Positions 6,771 through 14,198 of a stretch of 21,168 bases of DNA are shown piece after piece. Below the pieces are notes generated by a model. It searched no databases. It had not been told where the DNA came from and saw nothing but the letters and a program-made list of their open reading frames with translations. The stretch is from contig JAUVTO010000012.1 in NCBI GenBank assembly GCA_030601485.1, positions 1 to 21,168 on the forward strand, written 5' to 3'. This DNA is from Desulfobacterales bacterium. GTDB taxonomy: Bacteria > Desulfobacterota > Desulfobacteria > Desulfobacterales > UBA11574. A program made the position numbers and the translations under genes. Each line of letters opens with the position of its first letter. The stretch's first letter is position 1.

Positions 6771-8849
6771 ATGGAATCAAAGCCGATAAAAATCGAACCC
6801 ATCTCCTTTCGTTCCAGGCGTCCCTCCCCAAGAGTAAAGCCATTTAACATCTTAAAATGGTTTGTCGGTGTTTTTTTGGGAGTTGTTCTGATCTTACTGG
6901 GGGTCTCGGCATGGTTTGTCTTTACGGCCCGCCAGGTCGTGATAACGATAGCGCCTGTTCCTGAAACCATAGCGTTTTCCGGAAGCATCCCTACGCCCCG
7001 AATCGGCGACTATTATCTGATGCGGCCCGGAGAATACACGTTGACGGCTTTAAAGGAGTGCTTTTTCCCCCTTGAGCATACGTTTCGGGTCAGTGCTGAA
7101 AAACGGCAGAATTTACATCTGAAGATAAAAAAACTTCCAGGTCGGCTTATAATCCAAGCCCATCAATCCGGCGTGACCCAAAGCAACATTGTCGGTGCGC
7201 GGGTGTATATCGACGGTCATGGGGTCGGAAAAACCCCCATAGAAAGTCTTGAAATAAAGCCGGGTCCGGCGAAACTTGAAATTCGTGCCTTGAATTACCA
7301 GGACTTGAAAACGGATATCAAGGTGCACGGGTGCGGAAAACTTCAGGAGTTTAATATGGCACTGCTTCCGGGATGGTCGGATGTTACCGTCAGTTCCGTA
7401 CCTCAGGGCGCTACCCTAAAGATTGATGGGAAATTGTTCGGGAATACCCCTTCACGCATTCAGCTTGCGGCCGGCACTTACCTGGTGGAAATTAGTGCCG
7501 ATCTCTATAAAACCTGGAAACACCGCCTGGTCGTGAAACCGAATGAACCCCAGGAATTAAAGGATATACGGCTCCAGCCGACTGACGGTAAGTTGGCGAT
7601 CAAAACAAAACCCGTCGGGGCGAATGTGATGATTGGCGGAACCTTCATCGGTCAAACGCCGCTGGTGATTGATCTTTCTCCCAATAAAGATCACGTGGTT
7701 CGAATTTCCAAGGCCGGTTATGAAAAAGCAACCCGTAATGTGCACGTTCCATCGGCAACGTCAACACGGCTCGACGTAAATTTAAAGCCCAGGGAAGGCA
7801 TAATACGCTTGTGGTTGAAACCGGCAGACACGGAACTTCTGGTGAACAGCAAATCATGGGGCGCTACCCCCAAGCAATTACGACTGATTGCAGTGGAACA
7901 TACCCTGGAATTCAAAAAAAAAGGATACCGCTCGTATCGTACCCGTATCACACCCCGGCTCGGGTTCCCGCAACAATTGAAAATAGCCCTGATAAAAGAG
8001 AGTGTTTCCAAAGAAGCGACATCGACGATGATCACAACCCAAACCGGTTACCGGCTGAAGTTAATTCGGCCCAAGACGTATACCATGGGATCTTCACGCA
8101 GAGAACAGGGACGCAAATCCAATGAGACCCTGAGGAAGGTCAAACTGACACGGCCGTTTTACATGGGGCTTCAAGAAGTGATGAACAAAGAGTTCAAGGA
8201 ATTTATGGCCCGGTACAATTCAGGAACTTTCAAATCCAAACATCTGAACCGTGACGATCAGCCCGTGGTTCGGATAACCTGGGAACAGGCGGCTCTGTTC
8301 TGTAACTGGCTCAGCGCCAAGGAGTCACTTTTGCCTGCATATAGTAAAAAAGGGGAAAAGCTGGTTGCAGTAGAACCGTTAAATACCGGTTACCGACTGC
8401 CTACCGAAGCCGAGTGGGAATACTGTGCCCGGTTTACCAACACGCAGACATCCTTGAAATATCCGTGGGGTCATAAATTCCCTCCCAAGCAGTTATCGGG
8501 GAATTATTCCGATCAATCCGCAAAAGACTTGCTCCCGAACGTTCTTGAAGGGTACAATGATCAATATGCGGCAACGGCCCCTCCGGCCAAATTTAAACCC
8601 AATGGGCTGGGCCTGTATGATATGGGGGGAAATGTGGCAGAATGGTGTCACGACTATTATTCGATTTACAGCTATGCGCCCGAAAAGATGTATGTAGACC
8701 CGGTTGGGCCGGTGCATGGTAAGCACCATGTGATTCGGGGTTCCAGCTGGAAGCACGGAAGCATCGGCACTCTAAGGCTGGCATACCGCAGTTACGGCGA
8801 TGATAAACGGGAGGATGTCGGTTTTCGGGTTTGCAGATACTTAAAGTAA
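6771..8849 (+). CDS. Membrane-anchored multi-PEGA protein with pseudo-FGE (formylglycine-generating-enzyme-like) domain
   Basis: This is a 692-residue protein. A basic cytoplasmic N-terminus (about 27 residues) precedes one transmembrane helix (about 28-52). Five consecutive PEGA-like units follow, the best marked by GARVYIDG (about 141), GATLKIDG (about 212), GANVMIGG (about 283) and DTELLVNS (about 353), most followed by GxTP. Residues about 424-692 form an FGE-sulfatase (SUMF1-type) domain with TMGSS, GYRLPTEAEWEYCAR, GLYDMGGNVAEWC and DVGFRVCR. In true FGE the loop after the GGS-type motif carries the two catalytic cysteines. Here the loop is RGSSWKHGSIGTLRLAYR with no cysteine, so sulfatase activation is not expected and a binding role is more likely. 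Both folded parts should lie in the periplasm. The Shine-Dalgarno sequence is weak. It is followed at once by the small secreted protein (start 2 nt after the stop). Confidence 0.87.
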   Translation: MESKPIKIEPISFRSRRPSPRVKPFNILKWFVGVFLGVVLILLGVSAWFVFTARQVVITIAPVPETIAFSGSIPTPRIGDYYLMRPGEYTLTALKECFFPLEHTFRVSAEKRQNLHLKIKKLPGRLIIQAHQSGVTQSNIVGARVYIDGHGVGKTPIESLEIKPGPAKLEIRALNYQDLKTDIKVHGCGKLQEFNMALLPGWSDVTVSSVPQGATLKIDGKLFGNTPSRIQLAAGTYLVEISADLYKTWKHRLVVKPNEPQELKDIRLQPTDGKLAIKTKPVGANVMIGGTFIGQTPLVIDLSPNKDHVVRISKAGYEKATRNVHVPSATSTRLDVNLKPREGIIRLWLKPADTELLVNSKSWGATPKQLRLIAVEHTLEFKKKGYRSYRTRITPRLGFPQQLKIALIKESVSKEATSTMITTQTGYRLKLIRPKTYTMGSSRREQGRKSNETLRKVKLTRPFYMGLQEVMNKEFKEFMARYNSGTFKSKHLNRDDQPVVRITWEQAALFCNWLSAKESLLPAYSKKGEKLVAVEPLNTGYRLPTEAEWEYCARFTNTQTSLKYPWGHKFPPKQLSGNYSDQSAKDLLPNVLEGYNDQYAATAPPAKFKPNGLGLYDMGGNVAEWCHDYYSIYSYAPEKMYVDPVGPVHGKHHVIRGSSWKHGSIGTLRLAYRSYGDDKREDVGFRVCRYLK

Positions 8850-8851
8850 AC

Positions 8852-9199
8852 ATGACCAACTGGTATATCATAATTATTGTTTGTTTGGGGGTATGCGTTC
8901 CCAAAATGACCTGTGCCGGAACCGAGCCGGCAAGATCCTCGAATGGTTTAAACGGGCCGCTTATACAAAATGTAGAATCAACTCAGCATGCGGGAATATA
9001 TTTTTCACAAAATGATCCAAAGAAAACGTCGGACACCGTTACTGCCGATGATCTCTCAAAAGCCGAGGAAAAAACAACCCAATCGGAAACCCTAACAAAA
9101 GATAAAAATGCCAAAAAAAACACAAAACAGATGAAGCCGTTCGTCCCTTCAGAAACGATTCCGGCGGATCAGGGGGTGGATTTCCCATATGACATTTGA
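8852..9199 (+). CDS. Small secreted protein of unknown function
   Basis: This is a 115-residue protein of no recognised family. I start it at ATG 8852, two nucleotides after the previous stop. A TTG at 8831 would overlap the preceding gene and extend the signal peptide unnecessarily. Residues 1-24 form a hydrophobic signal peptide ending in TCAG. The rest is hydrophilic, rich in Lys, Thr, Ser and Glu, without predicted fold and with no cysteine. It is presumably translationally coupled to the pseudo-FGE protein and may be a flexible periplasmic linker or accessory of the same complex. Confidence 0.6.
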   Translation: MTNWYIIIIVCLGVCVPKMTCAGTEPARSSNGLNGPLIQNVESTQHAGIYFSQNDPKKTSDTVTADDLSKAEEKTTQSETLTKDKNAKKNTKQMKPFVPSETIPADQGVDFPYDI

Positions 9200-9226
9200 T
9201 CGACTTGCTTCCCGCCTGCTGAATAA

Positions 9227-9244
9227 AATCCGAATCATCGGATT
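9227..9244 (+). terminator. Perfect small hairpin after the small secreted gene
   Basis: AATCCGA-ATCA-TCGGATT is a perfect 7+4+7 inverted repeat 28 bp after the stop. No uninterrupted T run follows (GCTTGTTG), so it could be a weak terminator or an mRNA 3-prime stabilising stem. Confidence 0.35.
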
Positions 9245-9271
9245 GCTTGTTGCACGTGCTATCAAGCGAAC

Positions 9272-9320
9272 AAGTTAAAAGTGCCTAAAGTGAGCTAAAG
9301 TGCCTAAAGTTATGGAGTCG
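9272..9320. repeat. CTAAAGTG-type repeat, copy 2
   Basis: This is a tandem array of near-identical 9-10-bp units (AAAGTGCCT, AAAGTGAGCT, AAAGTGCCT, AAAGTT) followed by ATGGAGTCG. It belongs to the same family as 745-862 and 19971-20065. It shares GTGCCTAAAGTTATGGAGT with the right arm of the 19971 copy. It lies in the gap before the proton-channel gene and is the only copy here without an opposing arm. Confidence 0.6.
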
Positions 9321-9395
9321 GGTCAACCTCATCATTTAATTCGCCAGAACTTTTTGAGATATTACTATATGTAAAACTAACCGAGAGAATTCATT

Positions 9396-10199
9396 ATGAA
9401 AAAAACATTGCCCATATCCATGGAATTTATTTACCAGCTGTTCTCCCTGATGTTCATTATCATTGTTGTCCATGCCGCATACGTGGGCATCATCCGTCCC
9501 AATGCCGATGCCATCCTGGAACGGCAGGCCGCTATGATCGAAAAGGACAAAACCCTGAGTACAGAGCGGTCGGCTTATGTGTTGATTCGAGACTATGAGC
9601 AGGAAGCGTGTTTTATTCTCATGTTCTGGGCGCTGGCCATTATGGTGTTTAAAGCCGTTACCACCATAAGACACCGGACGTTGATAGAGAGGGATTTGAT
9701 TCCGCTGGCCGAGGGTGTGCGTATCCTGCCTGAAGATACCCGGGAACTGTCCCGGGAGATTCAAGCGTTGCCGCCTTATCAACGGAACGCATTGCTTCCA
9801 AGAGCGTTGCTTGCGGGTTTGCAGAGATTCAGCTCTACCCGCAATGTTCAGGATGTTGCGGATGCCACCCATGCCTACTGCTCGGCGGAAGGCGAACGGC
9901 TGGAATCCGAATTGTCTATGATCAGGTATGTTGCCTGGGCCATTCCCGCCATCGGATTCATTGGCACGGTCCGGGGAATTGGAGATGCGCTCGGACAGGC
10001 ACACCAAGCCATTGAAGGAGAGATCTTCGGTGTTACCCGCAGTCTGGGAGTAGCGTTTAACTCCACCCTGATCGCGCTTCTTATCAGTATTGTTCTCATG
10101 TTCATGCTGCACCAACTGCAACTCCTGCAGGAAAGATATGTGTTGGAAACCGAAGCCTATTGTGAGGATAAATTAACCAGACATTTGCATATGCAGTAA
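9396..10199 (+). CDS. MotA/TolQ/ExbB-family proton channel protein
   Basis: This is a 267-residue inner-membrane protein with four hydrophobic helices (about 14-34, 70-90, 177-198 and 213-240) and a cytoplasmic loop (about 91-175). Helix 3 carries the family signature AIPAIGFIGTVRGIG (about 182-196; GTVRG at 190-194). Helix 4 contains FNSTLIAL, with a Ser/Thr pair near 223-224 at the position where ExbB and TolQ have channel-lining threonines. Members form pentamers around a dimer of an ExbD/TolR/MotB-type helix and use the proton motive force to move or pull a partner. No ExbD, TonB, TolR or OmpA-type gene is near. The two vWA proteins downstream have a matching helix. GAGAG about 9 nt upstream supports the start. 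Confidence 0.88.
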   Translation: MKKTLPISMEFIYQLFSLMFIIIVVHAAYVGIIRPNADAILERQAAMIEKDKTLSTERSAYVLIRDYEQEACFILMFWALAIMVFKAVTTIRHRTLIERDLIPLAEGVRILPEDTRELSREIQALPPYQRNALLPRALLAGLQRFSSTRNVQDVADATHAYCSAEGERLESELSMIRYVAWAIPAIGFIGTVRGIGDALGQAHQAIEGEIFGVTRSLGVAFNSTLIALLISIVLMFMLHQLQLLQERYVLETEAYCEDKLTRHLHMQ

Positions 10200-10231
10200 C
10201 AACAATAAAATTCATCTGTTGGGGTGCTTAA

Positions 10232-11647
10232 ATGACGCTTCTCGGACTTGAACTCAGCGATGCCGGAATCTTAACTGCCGGCGGAAACCCGTCGAGATTA
10301 TTGGAGGTCGACGGACAGAAGCAAGAAAGCCCGGGGTTTGCCATCCCGGAAAAAAAGCGTCTGGTTGTTGGAAATTCCGCAGCAAGCAAGGCACACCTGT
10401 TTCCGCTTCAGGTCATCAACAGGTTCTGGGATCAATTGAATACGGAACCCCTGAAGCAAACCTATCAGCATGCGCAGAATCATGCTGAAATCGCCTGTGC
10501 TCACCTATCCCACATCTGGGAAAATATTAAAATGCATGGCGATGAGATGATTATCGCTGTCCCCGACTATTACAGTCGGGAACAACTGGGACTTATTCTG
10601 GGGATGGCCCAGGAACTGTCGATTCCTGTTAACGGGTTTGTATCCCTTCCAATAGCCGCATCATTTAATCCTTGTCCTGATGCAATGCTGCTGCATTTGG
10701 ATATTCATTTGCACCGGTTTGAGATCGTTTATCTCCGTCAGGATGAGCATTTGACCCGGGAGAACTCATTGGCCGTACAGGAAATTAACCTCGAGCAGTT
10801 ACATCGGGGCTGGGTGGAATCCATTGCCGAAGAATTTGTGCGTACCACAAGGTTCGATCCGCTACATCAGGCCGCCACCGAACAGGAGCTATATAGCCGT
10901 TTACCCACTGCTCTGGAAATTTTTAAAAGTCATTCATCGTTTATATTTGAAATATCACACGGAAAACATCGTTATCGCACTCCCTTGCTCTGGGGCCTGC
11001 TGAAACAAAAGAGCGAGGCGGTGTATGATGAAATCCGCCGTTCTATTGTAAAAATGCGAGATGCGTACGGTAAAAACAGCCTTTTGATTGTCCTCCAGCT
11101 GACCCATCGAATCGCCCGCCTACCGGGATTAAAGGATAAACTTTCAGAAATTGATCATTGCGAAATCATGGAACTCGAACCCGGCGCCGGCGCTCTGGGT
11201 GTTTTGCGGATCTGGGACCAGTTGGGAGATCGGCACTCCGGTAATGGGGCGTCCTTTTTTACCAGCCGTCCCTGGCGGCAGGCAGAACCGAAAGTTTCCC
11301 AAACCATTCCTTATGAAACTCCCGGTAAGATGCGGCCGACCCATTTGCTCTACCGGGATGTGGCCTATCCGCTCTCACAAAAACCTCTTTTCATGGGCTG
11401 CGATCCTTACCCGGCCGGAAAAAGCATATATGTTCAGGCGCAATCATCCGGCGTTTCTAAAAAGCATTGTACGGTTCACCGTGATGGGGACAGGATTATC
11501 TTAACGGATACCAGCAATCAAGGAACGTTCGTGAACGATCAAAGGGTCGACGGGAGCACGACACTGGAACTTGGACAAATCGTTCGTCTGGGGACATCCG
11601 GAGAAACCTTCCGTCTCATTGCCTGTATGGAAACCCATGAAACGTAG
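10232..11647 (+). CDS. Degenerate actin/Hsp70-like (ASKHA) domain fused to FHA domain
   Basis: This is a 471-residue protein without signal peptide or membrane helix, so it is cytoplasmic. The N-terminal about 330 residues follow an Hsp70/actin-fold layout. Residues 3-18 (LLGLELSDAG) sit where phosphate-1 would be. AVPDYYSREQLGLILGMAQ and SLPIAASF (about 109-148) match the Hsp70 VPAYF...NEPTAA region, and LHLDIHLHRFEIVYL (about 153-167) replaces DxGGGTxD. The nucleotide-binding glycines are lost, so ATP hydrolysis is doubtful. The C-terminal about 100 residues are an FHA domain: GVSKKHC (about 407-413) and TDTSNQGTFVNDQRV, the usual phosphothreonine-binding elements. No Ser/Thr kinase is in the window. 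GGGGTG lies upstream of the ATG, and the 3-prime end overlaps the first vWA gene by 11 nt, indicating coupling. Confidence 0.82.
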   Translation: MTLLGLELSDAGILTAGGNPSRLLEVDGQKQESPGFAIPEKKRLVVGNSAASKAHLFPLQVINRFWDQLNTEPLKQTYQHAQNHAEIACAHLSHIWENIKMHGDEMIIAVPDYYSREQLGLILGMAQELSIPVNGFVSLPIAASFNPCPDAMLLHLDIHLHRFEIVYLRQDEHLTRENSLAVQEINLEQLHRGWVESIAEEFVRTTRFDPLHQAATEQELYSRLPTALEIFKSHSSFIFEISHGKHRYRTPLLWGLLKQKSEAVYDEIRRSIVKMRDAYGKNSLLIVLQLTHRIARLPGLKDKLSEIDHCEIMELEPGAGALGVLRIWDQLGDRHSGNGASFFTSRPWRQAEPKVSQTIPYETPGKMRPTHLLYRDVAYPLSQKPLFMGCDPYPAGKSIYVQAQSSGVSKKHCTVHRDGDRIILTDTSNQGTFVNDQRVDGSTTLELGQIVRLGTSGETFRLIACMETHET

Positions 11648-12728
11648 AAAATTAAATGTATTCAGCTTATCTTTTATCGACTGCATATGCTGCGGGTTAG
11701 GGGCAATCATTCTTTTGTTTGTCCTGGTAAACGCCAAGGGTGCCGTTCGTCGGAATGCCGTGACGTCGGATTTGCGTGCCGAGGCGAGCAAACTGGAAGA
11801 ACAGGTGTTGGACGGCAAAAAGAACCTGGTTGATGCCCGCAACGCCCTTTTGCAAACCCAGACCGAACTGGTGACGACCCAGGGGCGATCCAGTGAAATC
11901 ATAGACATACTTAATGAGAATAAGGTGGAACTGGCCGATCGGGACAAGGATACCCTGGCAACCAAAACACATATCAATAAGCTGAAGACCGATTTAAAAT
12001 CTCTGGAAGAGGAACTCCGGCGATTGAAGGCCGGGGCAAAAACAGATGATGATTTGGGGTCCAGGTTGCGCTCGTTTCCCGGTCACGGGGATCGCCAGTA
12101 TCTCACCGATTTGAAGATGGGCGGCAAACGAAATTTTATTCTGGTAGACGTTTCCGCCAGCATGCTGGATGAAACCATTGTGGGGATTATTCGTCGGCGA
12201 AATCTAAAGAATTCCCAAAAATTAAGTGCCCCCAAATGGCGTCAGGTCGTAAAAACCGTGGATTGGCTGATAACCCGGCTTCCACCGACCAGTAAATTTC
12301 AAATATACATATTTAACGACACCGCACGTCCTTTGATTGAAAAAACAAAAGGGGTCTGGCTGGATGCCGGTAAGGTGGACACATTAACCCTTGCGGCAGA
12401 CAGCATGCACCGGGTGGTTCCGGAGAAAGGAACCAGTTTGATAAACGCATTCAAAGCCATAGGTGAGATGAAACCGGCTCCGGACAACATATTTTTACTT
12501 TCCGACAGTTTGCCGACCATGGGCAGCAGCAAGCCGTGGCAAACAAGAGTTTCCAGCAAAAAACGTGTCCGTTTATTTAATGAGGCGATCCCGAAATTGC
12601 TGGTCCGAGTTCCGGTGAACATTATCCTTTATCCCATGGAGGGGGATCCGCTGGCTGCGGATGCCTATTGGCGTCTGGCCAAGAAAACCAAAGGATCTTT
12701 TTTCTGTCCTTCTAAAAATTGGCCGTAA
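11637..12728 (+). CDS. Membrane-anchored coiled-coil vWA protein 1 (ExbD-like helix)
   Basis: This is a 363-residue protein. The ATG at 11637 is inside the end of the FHA gene. A longer TTG-started frame (11571) would add residues encoded inside the FHA domain and would break the conserved N-terminus. A basic start (MKRRK) is followed by a helix with FSLSFIDCICCGLGAIILLF (about 9-28), where Asp15 can be aligned with the proton-carrying Asp of ExbD/TolR. Residues about 45-145 are coiled coil. The vWA domain (about 165-363) has a complete MIDAS metal site: DVSAS at 171-175, Thr266 and Asp290. The positive-inside rule puts the coiled coil and vWA in the periplasm. It may bind a protein ligand through Mg2+. 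It shares its N-terminal helix with the protein at 12874. Confidence 0.85.
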   Translation: MKRRKLNVFSLSFIDCICCGLGAIILLFVLVNAKGAVRRNAVTSDLRAEASKLEEQVLDGKKNLVDARNALLQTQTELVTTQGRSSEIIDILNENKVELADRDKDTLATKTHINKLKTDLKSLEEELRRLKAGAKTDDDLGSRLRSFPGHGDRQYLTDLKMGGKRNFILVDVSASMLDETIVGIIRRRNLKNSQKLSAPKWRQVVKTVDWLITRLPPTSKFQIYIFNDTARPLIEKTKGVWLDAGKVDTLTLAADSMHRVVPEKGTSLINAFKAIGEMKPAPDNIFLLSDSLPTMGSSKPWQTRVSSKKRVRLFNEAIPKLLVRVPVNIILYPMEGDPLAADAYWRLAKKTKGSFFCPSKNWP

Positions 12729-12784
12729 ACGCAGTCCGAGATGACATGACCTTCAACGTCATTACAAAAGAAGGAGTGCTGGGG

Positions 12785-12859
12785 CAATGGAGTGTTGGAA
12801 TAGTAAAAAAGATTTATAATTTCAATATGTTAATACTCCAGTATCCTCTCAGTCCATTG
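12785..12859. repeat. Inverted repeat between the two vWA genes
   Basis: CAATGGAGTG (12785-12794) and CAGTCCATTG (12850-12859) are inverted copies matching at 9 of 10 positions. The left arm continues with a reverse-orientation piece similar to the ATTCCACT octamers at 3763-3786. It fills the 145-bp gap; I see no T run and no clear promoter. Confidence 0.45.
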
Positions 12860-12873
12860 GCTATTTATGCATT

Positions 12874-13875
12874 ATGAAAAACCGAATACGGGACCTAGAA
12901 ATATTCAGCCTTTCCTTTATTGATTGCATCTGCTGCGGTTTCGGCGCCATCATTTTGCTGTTTGTGCTGTCCAAATTTGCCGAACCGGTGGTCATTGAAA
13001 AAATCAAGGAAAATATGCAGACCCAAATCGTTCGCCTGGAAAACGAACTGTTTGAAATCCGGGGCGAAACCCAGATCTTGAATCGCGAGCTGACGGCGAA
13101 AAAGGAGCAGTTGTCCCAAGAGAAGGAAAAGCTCGCCCGTCTCCAGGGAGATCTTTCGGACGTTGAAGGCCAATTCGCTGCATCCAAAGACGACGCCATG
13201 GTACAAAATATTATTGAAGGCAAACTGGCCCGGGCACGACAGGAACTGACCGAAGAAATGAAGCGGCTTTTGAAAAGCCGACCCAAAAAAATTACCCGTT
13301 CGGTGGGGGGTATCCCGGTGGACAGCGAATACATCGTTTTTATCATCGACACTTCGGGCAGCATGCAGCGGAATGCCTGGCGCCTGGTACAGAAAAAAAT
13401 GCGGGAGACTCTCGAAATCTATCCCAAAGTCAAAGGTATTCAGATCATGAACGATATGGGAAATTTCCTGTTTTCCCAGTATGCGGGGAAATGGATACCG
13501 GACACCCCCGCCCGCCGCAGGGCTATCATTTCAGCCCTCAGTTCCTGGAGCTCTTTCAGCAACAGCAGTCCGGTGGAAGGGATTACCGCAGCGATCAATA
13601 GGTTCTATTCGAAAAATAAAAAAATAAGTCTCTATGTATTTGGTGACGAATTTAGTGGTAGGGCAATCCAACCGGTCATCAATGAGGTGGACAGAATCAA
13701 CACGGCAACAAAAGACGGTTCTCGTCGCGTCCGAATCCATGCCGTGGGTTTTCCGGTGGTCATGGAAAAAACCAACCAACGCGGCAACACCGGGGAAAGA
13801 TTTGCGACCCTGATGCGCGCGTTATGCCAGAGAAACGGTGGTACCTTTGTCGGGCTGAACAGCACAAGACCTTGA
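12874..13875 (+). CDS. Membrane-anchored coiled-coil vWA protein 2 (ExbD-like helix)
   Basis: This 333-residue paralogue has the same plan as the 11637 protein. After a charged N-terminus, a helix has FSLSFIDCICCGFGAIILLF (about 11-30), with Asp17 in the ExbD-like position. Coiled coil occupies about 35-130. The vWA domain (about 150-333) has MIDAS DTSGS at 159-163 and Asp258. The usual MIDAS threonine position appears to be serine (SSP, about 231-233). The membrane helix is almost identical in both paralogues while the vWA domains have diverged strongly, so the helix must fit a common partner, most likely the MotA/ExbB protein at 9396. No Shine-Dalgarno sequence is evident. It is the last gene of the cluster. 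Confidence 0.85.
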   Translation: MKNRIRDLEIFSLSFIDCICCGFGAIILLFVLSKFAEPVVIEKIKENMQTQIVRLENELFEIRGETQILNRELTAKKEQLSQEKEKLARLQGDLSDVEGQFAASKDDAMVQNIIEGKLARARQELTEEMKRLLKSRPKKITRSVGGIPVDSEYIVFIIDTSGSMQRNAWRLVQKKMRETLEIYPKVKGIQIMNDMGNFLFSQYAGKWIPDTPARRRAIISALSSWSSFSNSSPVEGITAAINRFYSKNKKISLYVFGDEFSGRAIQPVINEVDRINTATKDGSRRVRIHAVGFPVVMEKTNQRGNTGERFATLMRALCQRNGGTFVGLNSTRP

Positions 13876-14198
13876 ACTGCAAAAACGAGCGTCTTCCTAA
13901 AACTTAAAACTCTCGTAAAAAGGTTTTTTTTGATTTTTTTACAAGACCATCAAATGTAAATCATAAAAAATTAAGATTCGTTTCATGCAAAATAAACACG
14001 GAAAGCAACCCCATAGTTTATTAATGAAATTGTAATCTGCCTGGTGTTCTTTCATCGAGGATCTCCTCTGCTTCCTGGCAGCTTGAAGATCAACACTTTC
14101 AAACTTCGAAGTTAGAGCAATTGGTGATAGCACCTTGTTGGAAGTATTATAAACGCATGGGAAAATCTAAAACCACGCTATTCCCGAGAGCTGACCGA
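13876..14198. other. Convergent intergenic region
   Basis: This 323-bp gap separates the end of the rightward cluster from the end of the leftward reductase gene. It contains a T-rich hairpin (13912-13945). A 64-codon minus-strand frame (13939-14133) has no ribosome site, recognisable domain or hydrophobic pattern, so I see no gene here. Confidence 0.5.
13912..13945 (+). terminator. T-rich hairpin, probable bidirectional terminator
   Basis: CTCGTAAAAA (13912-13921) pairs with TTTTTACAAG (13936-13945) with one mismatch, enclosing a loop that includes T8. The continuation ACCATCAAATG resembles the end of the palindromic element at 19075-19237, so it may be a worn remnant of that family acting as a terminator between convergent genes. 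Confidence 0.45.

Noticed and set aside
6543..6847. Several short ORFs on both strands
   Set aside because: They mirror each other across the AT-rich palindrome and have no ribosome sites or protein-like composition.
6771..8849. Sulfatase-activating formylglycine-generating enzyme
   Set aside because: The two active-site cysteines are missing from the catalytic loop and no sulfatase gene is adjacent.
9396..13875. Zorya-type anti-phage defence
   Set aside because: Zorya pairs a MotA-like ZorA, having a long cytoplasmic tail, with a MotB-like ZorB (OmpA domain) and nuclease/helicase effectors. Here the channel protein is short, no OmpA domain is seen, and no nuclease or helicase is nearby.
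10232..13875. Type VI secretion or TerY/vWA-kinase systems because of FHA and vWA domains
   Set aside because: No tss genes, sheath, VgrG, kinase or phosphatase lies in the window. The vWA proteins are membrane-anchored with ExbD-like helices, unlike TerY.
13939..14133. 64-codon minus-strand ORF between the convergent genes
   Set aside because: It has no Shine-Dalgarno sequence or recognisable domain, and its end runs into the T-rich hairpin.
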